From: Sclerurus mexicanus
Taxonomy: Eukaryota; Chordata; Aves; Passeriformes; Furnariidae
NCBI GenBank assembly: GCA_013396755.1
Contig: VWZF01001843.1
Coordinates: forward strand, 124,001-188,000
Reading direction: 5' to 3'
Length of the DNA: 64,000 nt
Positions 51,162 to 63,190 of the stretch are shown here, one piece after another; within the stretch, counting starts at the first letter, position 1, and every line of letters starts with the position of its first letter. The notes beneath the pieces are model-generated. The model worked only from the letters and a program-made list of their open reading frames with translations, had not been told where the DNA came from and searched no databases. Position numbers and translations under genes: made by a program.

Positions 51162-54100
51162 TTATTGCTGGTAATTTCCATATTGTCCCTGTAAAAAAGA
51201 GAAACAGAAATGTTGAAGGATTATATATGGGAGGCTTACAGTGAGGCAATTTCTTTTGGTCTGTGGATTCTACAAGACCCACTGAAGTATCACCAATATC
51301 CCTGCACCAAATTATCAGATAGATTTATGTGCAGAGCTAGCAGCTAAGTCTGCTTTTTCAGAGCACAGATTTAAACAATTTACCTGCTCATAGCCATAAG
51401 GCCTCTGTTGCTGAGCAGATGGGCCTGTCTGGGAAGCTCTGTAACTTCCATATTGCTGTCCCTGTCCCTGTTGGTAGCTGGAATACTGTGAAGAAGCTCC
51501 TTGTGCAGGACCTGAGAAGACAGTGAACTCCATTACAAAAGGTCTGATTTGCTGGGGGAGTTCTTATGGTTAATGCAACGTAAAACATGATGCCAGTAAA
51601 GTAAGCTCTGTGAGTATGAACTGTGTGTAAATTCTGCCTGGACCTCCCCTCTAGCTTTACACTAGGAGGTGTTAATACTAATAACGATGTAGTTGCAGCA
51701 GTGTAAACTTCAGTTCAGGTTTTAAACTTTGCTCAGAAAATGTGACATACTTTTGATTGATTTGCCTCTTTGAAATCTGTATTGGCACAGCTCAGTTATT
51801 AATTCCGTGCAGCTACCTGGCCTTTATTTCGGTAACAATTACAAGCTTAAGTTCCTATCTAATCTGGCTGTGCCACGAATGAGGGAGGAGGGATTCTCTG
51901 GACTGCTGATGTTCTTCTTCATGTCACTTTGGAAGAAATTAGGTGTGTAGGAAGCCTGGGAACCCAGGCAGTAACCTCCTGAGGATGTTTACCACAAAGT
52001 CAACATGAAGCAAATGTCTATTTTCTAACTTCCTTTCAAAAGAGAGAGGGATTCATGATGCTAACAAAACAGTATGGAATGCAGTGCTGTACTAATGTAT
52101 GTTACTGCCTAGAATCCCTTTACTAGCTCTTTGGCTAATTTTGGTACATGGATGACCAAGGTTAATCAAGGGAATACTTCACAGCCTGTTTTAGCTTAGG
52201 AATGAGGCACCAGGATGAAGCCCTGCAAGCAGCTGACCAGCCAGGGACAGTTCTCTTACCATATCCTTGCTGTTGTCCTGGGTAACTCTGTTGATTTGGG
52301 TATTGCTGCTGGGAATATGTTTGCTGTTGTGCAGCTCCCTGTTGGTATCCTGCCTGCTGCTGGCTGTACTGAGAATTTCCTAAGGAGGGGAAAATTGAAA
52401 TCACTGGTTATAGATGAGGCAGGTATTTCACTGTACACACAAATCATGAGGAAAACAAAGGCGTAAGGAGCCTTGGTCTGGAACTCATACTCTGGAACTT
52501 TCTTTTCAGAAATAGATGATTGCATTTTGCCAAGCAGGATGTTTATTTCTTCAGTGATTTTTAATTCTTTTGAATAGGAGAGTTATTTATTTATACACAT
52601 CACTAAAGAAACCAACAAGCTGCCTGTTCCCCAGAGGATTTTGTTTTACCCCAGAAGTGTTTCAAAAGAAAAACAAAGTCAAAAAGAAAAGGGTGCCTGG
52701 GTAAACAGCCGGTTTCCCGAGAACCCCTCCCGCTGTATTTTCTTCTAGATAATGATGTTTGTTCATATATCCCAGATATCTAATGGTTACAGGTATTTCT
52801 TTAAAATGCCTATGATGGAAATCCCATTTGCTGTATCCCGAAACAACAAAATGAATACAGGTTCTCTGGGCAACTAAGTTAGTATTTCCAGTTAAACTTA
52901 GAGTTCAGATATCTTAATAGCACTTACTGATGTACTACTGTTTAGATTTTGATATATTTTCCTACCTCCTTCATAATAGTGTTGTGTGGAGTCATCAAAT
53001 GACCTGTCATAACTCTGCTCAGTATAGGATGACTGCTGATAGGCATAATCACTGTGTCCTGCAAGGAGTCACAAAGATTTATCACATACATTGTTAATAC
53101 AAATATAGACATGTTGAATTATATATTATGAAGCTGTTTATGCGCCAAGATGAGACTAAGAGGAAATACAGACCTCTTAGGTAGGAGGTCAAACACTTGG
53201 CAAGGGAAGTCACACCTATGGATAAATCTCTTGCATTTACTAATCCAAACTGGGCTTTGGGCCCTTTTACAGCAGTTTGGATAGCAGGGTGCACTGGTGA
53301 GTAAATTTTGTAGCAGGCTCCCATGCCTTGGGATTAACATTTTCTAGCATTTAAACTGGAAAGGAATCATAATAGGTTTGCCATGTCCGTGGGTGTGGCA
53401 GTTGTGGTGGTCTGTACTGTATCAGTGTTACAGTGACTCCAGCTCAGAGGAATTACCATCTGGGTAGTATTGCTGATTCATAGGTTCTGAGGAGCCTTGG
53501 CCATGACTGTACTGTTCACTGTAATATTCCTCCTGACCCATGTACTGCTGTGAGGAACCTGCAAGGCACGACAAGAGAGAACAACCTGAGCCTGTGGACT
53601 CCTAAGGGATGGGTTTTTCTTATCTCATTTTTTTTGAGGAAAGCAGAGTTTACGTCTGGATAAGCAAACAAGCTATGCATATTGAGAGCAGTTACAAAGA
53701 TGTTTCACTCACTAGAGAAAGGAAATAAACTTGTATTCTCAGAAAAAAGGTGGTTGAAATTGAAATTACACAACAGTCAGTAACACATCTTAGAACCACT
53801 CACTCCTGTAGCAACACTGAAAGCAATCCTACATTTCATCTACTAATCTGAGTTATTAGAAAGCACAGGAAAGGATTCCATGCTGAAGAACACAGTCAGA
53901 ATTAAATATATTTTAATGAATACATTGATTTGTTTATTAGCAAAATTCAGTTTATGTTAGAATCAGTCTAGCATCTTTATTACCTCTTAGAACTTTTTCC
54001 AGAGAGGTCTTAGAGCATGATAGTTATCCTTTGGTGTCCTAATTTTTCATTCTAATTGCTGGTAAACTATATCTTCTTTGCAGAAATGTGTTCCTGGTTA

Positions 54101-57100
54101 ACTGTGCCATGTTACAGCTGATCCAACACCATGTGAAAGAATTGTAAAGATTCCCAGTGGCTTCAATGAGCTGTATATCAAATTGTTCATCTTTTCTTTA
54201 GAGATATGTGATCCCTTTTAGACAGAATTATTTTTCTAAACACCTGAAATAATTAAATAGATAAATCTTGAAAAATAGATTCAGGTTCATCTCATTGTCA
54301 TGACACTTCCACCATTCAGGATTTCCTGTGCTCCTGGACGGGATTCCCTGTGTGATTTGGAAATTTTGTTGACTCACGTGCCCCGCAGGACGGACTGGGT
54401 ATCACAAATCCAATAACAGCTGTACCAGTGATCTAACAGCAGACCTTACCTTGCTGTGACGCTCTGTAAGGGCCCATGGGTCGCTGCCCCATCATGCTGT
54501 TGCCTTGGTTGCTCTGGCTCATCATGGCAATGGAGGACTGTCCCTGGTAGTGCTGGCTCCCTCCTTGTGCTGAGTTGTAATGTGACGTTGCTGCTTGCTG
54601 GTGCATCATGGACACTACAATGTACATGGAAAACACTGTTTTCTAAAAGGAAGTGGCAGTTCTCTCCCTAGTCTCTTTGGAAGCAAGTTAAAACCTCCAA
54701 CTAACAGGCATCCTGATAATTCTGTGAATTTTCTACAGGGGGAGATGTTTTCCTACTGCATTTATTTAACTCTTCTGCACTGTAATCCAGAAAGGAGGTT
54801 ATTACACAGTCAGTTCTTGCCATTTACTTCAGTCAGTTTAACAATACATCTAGCCTTGGTTATTATTAGTTAGTTTATATAAAAGACTGTAAACCTTATT
54901 GCAGTAGGGTTAAAGAAAGAAACAAGGACTGATGCTTGTTCCTCTCTACCTCCTCACCATATAATTGCTGCATTTCTTTTCTAATAAACTCTTTCTTCTG
55001 CATCCATCTTCTTATGTACCTGATGATTATACAGTCTGAATAAACTGATATTCTAGGATTTATTTGATCCCTATATTTACTGTCGGAAAGAATTCTAAAG
55101 CATGAGACATCTCATTCAATACTCAGTAGCAAGTGTTTTTTTTTTTAATTTACAGTAATTTTAGTTTAGATTAAGAGATGAATTGGGTTGTCTGCTAGTT
55201 TCTCTATGTCCTGTAAGCAGTGGGAAGTATCAATAAAATAACAAAATGGGGTAGTAAAGTACAAACAGTAAATGTGTTATACCTTTTGGCAGGCTCTTTC
55301 AGCTTGGAAAAGATGCTTCTCAGAACCCTCAGATCCCTGGATTTGCTGCCAGGGGTATCAGTACTGCTGCACCTCTGTCTGACCCTCTTTTCCCCAGCTC
55401 ATCACTAACTATGGTAAGTCAGCCTAAGTTAAAGCAAGTCTGAAACTGTTCTGACTTATGAAATTCAGAGATGTCTTAAAGCTGGCTTTTCCTCTTGTAT
55501 GTTTGTCGCTGTCTACAGAAAATATTTACAGAACAAATTCATGTGGTGGGAAACCTCTGAGGTCACTGAAGAGTCAAGCTGGCCCAGAAGGAGGAAGAGG
55601 GAGTTTACCTGGGTTAGACTGCATGTTGATGTTTGTTCGAGAGACATAATTGCCTATTGACCCCTGGCCTTGCATTGGCACGTTCTGAGACGCAGGCACT
55701 GTGTGGCTGTAACCAGGGCCAGTCCCATGACTGCTGACAGTCATACTCAGAGAGGTCGTGGGCATAGTGTTCTGGCCTGACTGCTGCATAGACACATGAT
55801 TGGGACCTAGAGAAATTAGAGAGAGCGACAAGAAAATCTGTGCTATTATTGGCAATGTACAGCGAGCATTAAAGCCCTCACAGCCTTTCTGAAATACTTT
55901 ATGACAAGGCAAAAAAACCCAAAATCCTCATTATTAAAATTTCCTGTTATCTACAGAGAAATTAAAACTGCCTACTCCACAGTTTGAGTGTTTGAGTGAT
56001 TCTCTCTTTCTGGCAGCCAAATCAAGGCTGTACAAGATTGCAGAGAGGAAGAACAAAACCAGCAGCAATGCCCTACAACCAGCTCCTTGCAGGCAGCAGA
56101 ATTAACAAATGTCAGTACTTTCAGGTACTTCAGAAAACCCAGGGACTCTGGAAACATCCATGTGTTGATGTGTGTAGGGAATTACCTAGCTACTGTCCTG
56201 CAGAGGTGATTCCTGTCAAGGCCTGACTGAGGCCAATAAAGAATAAAATGTAGTGGCTTCTATGGCTTCTTCCCTCCTTTACAATGCTGCACCTGTTCAT
56301 TACAGACTTCCATCTCTATTGCCATTAGATGAGAAGTTTTCACAAGTACTACAATCCACATATTTGTTTCAAAAAACCACTGTCAAGCAAGGGTGTGAGT
56401 GCCCTACTCTCAGAGCATGCACATCACTGCTGCCGTTACCCAGGCTACGCAAAGAGGTCATTTACTGCTTTCTCAGTCACACCTTTGATTTGAAGTGTCA
56501 CTACATCCTCAGTCAGGTTTCCAGAGCACTGATACTGCTCGTGATAAAATACCTTGCACTACCCTGAGACCCCACAGCTCAGGCTGGGTTTAGAACTAGA
56601 CTGGAGAAACCTGAGGGAACTGCCCTGTCTGGCCTATCCTGTGGATAATTCCAGTCTTCAGGATTGCCAGTCTGATTCTTTCAATCAGCATTAAATTACT
56701 ACAAAGACCTGGAGCGTGGGGGCAAATCAGAGAAACCAGTAACAGCAACACTGAAAATGTCAATTCTTAATGCCACATCACAATGTTTTGACTGACTTAC
56801 TATATTACTTATACTAGGTATTAAATCTTTCAAAAAGAAGGCCCTGAAAAATTTAGTAAGTTCACTTTATAAGTTGTAGCTGTTTAAAACAGGTACCTCA
56901 TCTGTTACTTTAAAAGGTACCATCAGCTTGACCACAAATGGATTTTTAAAAGCTCAGAAGCAATTTCATGGATTGCATGTGCTCTTGAGCCCCCCTGCCA
57001 AGGTCTGTGATTTTACAATCATATATTTCTATTTATAGGAACTGTTTTTGCTCTCTGTCACTCTGTGAAAGACCCTCAGAGACAAGAACTGACTAGGTGA

Positions 57101-60100
57101 CTATGAACTAGAAAATAAATAGCTTATTCATAATACAAAATGCACAGATTAAAAAAATGTTTTTCAATTAGTTGCATGAACAAAAACAAACAGACAAATT
57201 ATATTATCTTATTAACAGGAAATGTCTGTGCAAAGTCTTGGGCTATGCAGTACAATCTCTGCAGGCCTCTGTAGAGGACAAAGGCCGGTGCAACACCAAA
57301 TGATTTGTAAGAAGGCACATATCCTGGAAGCTCTGCAATTCAAGGGCTTGCCTGTGTGGTTAGCCATGCAAGCAATTCTCTTTTACCCTGGCCAACCCCA
57401 CCACTTTCAAGACAAAAATGCTACAATATCTAATTTTTCTTAGTAAAAACTTGGATGCATCTTGGTGATTTGCATTATGCATTTTTAAACAAAATGTTTT
57501 TCATTTCCTCTGCAGAAATACAAAGCACACTGGAGTCCTTGCAGAAGCCAACATCATTACTGCCTGTAGCCATTTTGTGGTGATTTCAGCGTGTGCCTGA
57601 AATCCCCATATGCCTGAAAGGTGAGTTAGGAGAGGTCTTTTCCAGCTCTCTAAGTATATTGTGCATTAATGATTTTGTTGCCAAGCAACAGCAAAGCAGC
57701 ACAAAGGGGACCAAAGCTCACCATTGCTAATCTGACTCTGCATGAGGGAGGAAGGAGGAAGGCCCGTCCCAATGGCATCGCTGAGATTGCTCTGGGAATG
57801 GAGAGATTGGTTGGACGCGCTCTGACTCATCCCTCCGGGGCCCAAGTTTATATTTTGCGTCGGTGGCTGCAAACAACAAGGAGGAGAAGCACATTTCTGG
57901 TTAGGTTTTTAATTAGAAAAAGAATAGCCCCCAAACTGGTCTGACTATGACTATGACTGCCTCAGCTAAATATGTGCTTCCTTCAGTTTCTGTGTAAACC
58001 TTGCTTCGTTTGCCTCCTCCGTGTGAGTGACATTGAGCACGACACAGAGCAGCTGACAGGCAGCACAGGGAAGGTCTTAAAATTGTGCTTGTCACAGATT
58101 CTGGCTGCTGTGCCCATCCTTCCCTACTTACATGGATTTCGGAACACAACCACTGCAGGGAATGCATTAGCAAAGACAACACAGAAGTGTGTTGACAGAT
58201 TGACCTTTGCCGAGCTGTGCTGTAGTTTGTGTTACGTGTGACACCTCCCCAATCAATCCACTGAGCAAGAACAACACAACGCTGAACGACAAACCAATGC
58301 CCAAGTGCTGAGTTAGACTTGTGACATAAAATACTGGCATTTTTTTCCCAAGTAAAAATAAAAGAAGAGTAGATAAAGAATAATGAATCTGGAAATCTAG
58401 AGCTGTCCAGATCTGTACAACTGCACCATTTACAGTATATAGAGTACTGTACTCTGCATACTGTGCTGTGTAGAGTACTCTCACCTATGGAGACAGATTA
58501 ACACAAATGTCCCAAAGAATGTGTTTTAAACACAGTAAAAGTAACTTTCAATTTGCTTGGTGGCCTACCTGGTCACTTCAAAGCTTTTAGCCGTAAAAAT
58601 ACTGAAAAATGGTTCATTGATAATGGCCAGTGACAGAATCAAAGAACATTTCCCTCTGGCACAGGTAGTGTATCTGATGGTGGACTGATACTTACAGCAG
58701 GAAGCAAGGACTGCATATTCTGGTTAGAGTCTGCTATTGTTGCCAAGTAAACCAGGTTTCTGTGCAAGATTTGTTGATATCTACAGAACAAGGAGTAAAG
58801 CTTATTTGGAAAGGGTTAACAATACAGAAAATCCCAAACCTTTCCCTCCTTTTTTTTTCCCCCCTACTTATAAATGGTTAGTTGAATTACATTAGCCCAT
58901 TTTTGATCTGTCCTAATAAATAGCAGTAGTAATGACCTGTATCTGTGCTGTCATGTTTTCCATCAAGGATCAGTGTGTTCACCACATCTTTTACAGAAGG
59001 ATAAACTTGGGAGAAGGGAGAGGTAAAATACACTCTGCTTTGAAAGCACTTTGACCTGTAGAGCTGGAGCTCAGCCTTTGAGGACTGACACCCAGATTGC
59101 TCTAACAATCAACTACTTTTCCTTCCTCTGTCTAACAAGGATCCTAATAGTAATGAAATTTCAGAACTCCAAAACCTGTCTTCCCTGCCAGGAAGCTGAG
59201 AACAAGATTTTTTTCAAGAGTGTTTAGTCAAGTAAGCACCACCACCAGAGCCATTTGTGTTTCTTCACAGTTCTCCATGAACTGGAAAAGCTCATAATAA
59301 AGAACAGGAAGGTTTCCAAAGCAAACTGACAGCTGTGCTACTGAGCGAAGGGAAGGCTCAGACTTCTGGAAACAGGGAGGGTGCCAAGAAGGCAAGAGAA
59401 AAGTTTTTTTTAGTATTTTCTTCTGACAAGGGGAAAATATCTGGGAAAGTGGCAAAATAGAGCAATTGGTCCAATAACCATATTTAATAATCATTTTTAT
59501 AAATGGTCTGTTCAAATATTGTAAATAGTAAATACGCAAACACTTGAGAAATAAAACCTCAAGAACAACATACATCTCGTAAGACAAGTGAATCTAAAAG
59601 AATAACCTAACTCTTCTCTCAGTGATCAGTGTCCAGAACTGTTCAGAGAACCTTCTTGAAAAAACACACCAAACATTTCTAACAAACTCCCAAACTCATA
59701 ATACTCACTGAGTGCATTCTGCAGTTTTCCCCTTGCTCTGATAATCCATAATACACTGTATTAGGTGGTGATTTTCATCTAGCATCTGCATAAAAGAAAT
59801 ACAATCGAAACATGTTACTACAAGAACTGTGTAAAAATCCTGTGTTTTTGTGATCCTCCACCCTCCTTGGCACTGGACAGTGTTTTGTGCAGTTTTGTTG
59901 CCTTGGGATATTATAAATTACCTGCATGTGACTTAATTGAGCCACAAGATTGAAATGAAAATACAGAGCAATTATACATCATATATACATCTCCCTGTAT
60001 ATATATATNTCAGTTAATTAATGTGTATGACCACTGACCCTTATTTAATGAACCCATGATACTTTTAAAAGCTTAAAATATCCTGTCATTGGTTTTAAAA

Positions 60101-62146
60101 TTTCAAATACAATAGTTTGTCTCTTTCCCCCAGACTTCTTGTGAATGTGACAAGTTTTCTGCAGGTGAATGAATAAAAAAATAACATCAGCATTTAAAAA
60201 ATTGGATTTGCCTCTGGCAAAAGCTCACTACATAACAGAGTCTGTAGCTGCCACTGCTACTGAAGTACTTCCAAGATTGGGCCTTTGAACCATTGTGTCA
60301 TCAGGAGAGGAGGAGAACTCCTGAGGAAAGAACCATTACACAGAAGACACTGAACTTTACTGTCCTTTAAATGTTATTTGATGAACTATTTTAGAGCATC
60401 ACCATCACTGCTCTATTGCCAAAAGCTCTGACTTCCTCTATTTTAGGAACAGCTGATACTGGAATAAGAACAACTTTGAAAGACTGTCAAAATTGAGTTA
60501 ATAAATAAAAATAAGCTGCTTATATAACATGACTACAAATAAGAATAATCTTTTTCATTTAAATTGGTATGTGTTCTAAAAAGCTCCCTTTAATGAAGAT
60601 TTTTGGAGTTCCTGCTCAAAAAATGAGGGAGCATCTGCTCCTGCTCTCTATGCTCCGTTTCCATCCTTGACTATAAATCCCATGCAGTTCCTGTGCCTGC
60701 AAGTCTCTTCCTCAGCAATGCCACGGGTCAAAATCACTGCCAACAGCCCAGCACTGATGAACAGCCCTGAAGGAACTTGCCATCAAATGCACCCGAGATG
60801 GGAGAGGGTTTTGCTCATTATTCGTAAAGAAAGAACTTCCACAAAGTTTCTGAATATGCAAAAGGGAAAGGGCTTGAAACTCAAACTGAAGATACTTCAT
60901 CTGCCCTTTGTCTGTGACAGCCATGGGTTTAGGTACCAACTATCTCAATTATTAAAATAATTCCAACTGATCTGGAGGTCAGAGAAAAACTTCTCCACTG
61001 AGTCTGAAATATTTCAGTATTTAAAATGAACTGGTTCAGAGTACCACGTGAGCTCCCCAAAATGGGATGTTTCCAAACAGTCTCCTGAGATGCAAGTCAC
61101 CCCTTCAGCCTCTCTCGTGGCACTTTGTTCTGCCTTGGTCTCTGCTCTGTCATAGGCTCCCCTGGAGGGTGTTCTTCCCCCTAGAAGCCATAAATTGGCA
61201 GCAGCTCACGGCGACGGGTTAATTGCTGTGTTTGCAGTGGCACTTCTGCGCTGGTCACTGCTCACAGTAGTGAGCACACAGCTCACACCTGGCTGCCACC
61301 GCAGCACACCTGGCCCACACCAGGGCAGGCACATGGACGACAAAGAGCAGCCACAGCACAAGCATGCACGTTGCTTTAGTGGCCTTTCCAGCCCCTTGTG
61401 CAGGGGCAGCGGGGCCAGCTGTGTGTGCAGCCCCTGGTGCCAACCTGGGCAATAGGAGACAATAACTTCCCAGCTGGGCACCTTCTGCTTCAGCTCCACG
61501 CGGGGACCTCCCCTCCAGAGGGAACATCTCAGCGCCTTTGTCTGCCACTGAACACCAATAAACACAGCACAAATAATAATAATAATAGTATATGAAAAAT
61601 ACCAGTGGCTGGTGCTCCCTCTATCTTCTGAGAGATCAAAATTCTGCATCCAGATACAAAAGAAAACCCTTGCAAATTCAGTATTCTTTTTTTTTTTTTT
61701 AGGTCGGGCTCTTTGGCGGGGGGGAGGGGGGCAGAAGCTGACACACGGTCACAAATTAATGGCATATTTGCGAATTTTAGCGCCGTCTCCCCAGCCTGCT
61801 GGGCAGCGTTTCCCCGGGGCAGCAGCAGGGATGAGGTGCCATCCCGGCTTCATTCCCTGCGTCCTCCCCTCGCTCGCTCTGCAGCGATCTGCACACCTTT
61901 GCTTTGTTCCACCTCCTCCTCCTCCTCCTTCCCCCACCTCTCTCTCCAGCTGTCCATCTCTGCAGCCCTCGCCAATTCACCACTTTCCCTGACCGCCCCA
62001 GAAAACCAGCCTGGGGCTGCGGGAGCGGGGACGGAACAAACGCCTAAAATCGTCTGTATAAAAGCATGCTCTTTTACCTTCTGGATAGTTTGCTGGGTGA
62101 CCTCCCCTTTGCCTCTTGGGCGAGCAGAAGCAAAGGCAACCGACAT
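51162..62146 (-). CDS. SS18L1: SS18-like protein 1 / calcium-responsive transactivator (CREST), complete
   Basis: Subunit of neuronal BAF (SWI/SNF) chromatin-remodelling complexes and calcium-responsive transcriptional coactivator for dendrite growth; nuclear. Eleven coding exons, 5' to 3' on minus: 62146-62078, 59785-59709, 58780-58696, 57866-57722, 55806-55609, 54614-54450, 53558-53457, 53058-52966, 52379-52260, 51511-51384, 51188-51162. All introns are GT-AG, all phases agree, and the 1209 nt give 402 residues plus stop (human 396). The start MSVAFASARP follows a good Kozak context (CCACCATG). Residues 1-77 are the SYT N-terminal homology domain that binds the remodeller core (MLDENHHLIQCIMDYQSKGK). 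About 78-250 are Met/Gln/Ser-rich. About 247-402 are the QPGY-type prion-like region ending GYEQGQYGNYQQ, which recruits CBP in mammals. The paralogue SS18 is excluded by closer agreement with recalled CREST sequence and by synteny. Exons 5-9 are all symmetric in phase 1. Confidence 0.98.
51189..62077 (-). other. SS18L1: SS18L1 introns; nothing else coding seen
   Basis: Ten introns of about 2292, 928, 829, 1915, 994, 891, 398, 586, 748 and 195 bp in transcript order. Intron 1 holds a (TA)n run interrupted by a single N (60009), a T14 tract at 61687-61700 followed by G-runs near 61720-61735, and (CCT)6 at 61912-61929. Intron 3 contains a perfect odd palindrome at 58441-58455. No nested gene, tRNA or recognisable transposon was seen. 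Confidence 0.7.
60000..60010. repeat. (TA)n microsatellite interrupted by a single N
   Basis: A short TA run in SS18L1 intron 1 containing an isolated N at 60009. The N most likely marks a length or base ambiguity in the assembly. Confidence 0.7.
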
Positions 62147-62284
62147 GGTGGGGGTTTTTTATGTGCCTATAATATATCGGTCCCAGGCTCTAATAATATT
62201 GTTATTATCTGGCTGCTATTGCCGTGCGAGGATTCTCCGCAGTGCACGGCCAGGGGGGCGGCCGCACATGGTACGATCTGCGCC
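62147..62284 (-). promoter_or_regulatory. SS18L1: SS18L1 5' UTR, proximal part
   Basis: The 138 bp before the SS18L1 ATG on the minus strand, up to the gap. The part nearest the ATG is AT-rich and the part next to the gap is GC-rich with CpGs, which suggests the CpG-island promoter begins there and is lost in the gap. Confidence 0.6.
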
Positions 62285-63190
62285 NNNNNNNNNNNNNNNN
62301 NNNNNNNNNNNNNNNNNNNNNNNNNNNNNNNNNNNNNNNNNNNNNNNNNNNNNNNNNNNNNNNNNNNNNNNNNNNNNNNNNNNNNNNNNNNNNNNNNNNN
62401 NNNNNNNNNNNNNNNNNNNNNNNNNNNNNNNNNNNNNNNNNNNNNNNNNNNNNNNNNNNNNNNNNNNNNNNNNNNNNNNNNNNNNNNNNNNNNNNNNNNN
62501 NNNNNNNNNNNNNNNNNNNNNNNNNNNNNNNNNNNNNNNNNNNNNNNNNNNNNNNNNNNNNNNNNNNNNNNNNNNNNNNNNNNNNNNNNNNNNNNNNNNN
62601 NNNNNNNNNNNNNNNNNNNNNNNNNNNNNNNNNNNNNNNNNNNNNNNNNNNNNNNNNNNNNNNNNNNNNNNNNNNNNNNNNNNNNNNNNNNNNNNNNNNN
62701 NNNNNNNNNNNNNNNNNNNNNNNNNNNNNNNNNNNNNNNNNNNNNNNNNNNNNNNNNNNNNNNNNNNNNNNNNNNNNNNNNNNNNNNNNNNNNNNNNNNN
62801 NNNNNNNNNNNNNNNNNNNNNNNNNNNNNNNNNNNNNNNNNNNNNNNNNNNNNNNNNNNNNNNNNNNNNNNNNNNNNNNNNNNNNNNNNNNNNNNNNNNN
62901 NNNNNNNNNNNNNNNNNNNNNNNNNNNNNNNNNNNNNNNNNNNNNNNNNNNNNNNNNNNNNNNNNNNNNNNNNNNNNNNNNNNNNNNNNNNNNNNNNNNN
63001 NNNNNNNNNNNNNNNNNNNNNNNNNNNNNNNNNNNNNNNNNNNNNNNNNNNNNNNNNNNNNNNNNNNNNNNNNNNNNNNNNNNNNNNNNNNNNNNNNNNN
63101 NNNNNNNNNNNNNNNNNNNNNNNNNNNNNNNNNNNNNNNNNNNNNNNNNNNNNNNNNNNNNNNNNNNNNNNNNNNNNNNNNNNNNNNNNN
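62285..63190. other. Assembly gap (906 N) over the SS18L1 promoter
   Basis: N run flanked by CpG-rich sequence. In human, SS18L1 shares a head-to-head promoter with PSMA7, so the gap probably hides a bidirectional CpG-island promoter and perhaps PSMA7 exon 1 on the plus strand. Long frames spanning it are artefacts. Confidence 0.95.
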
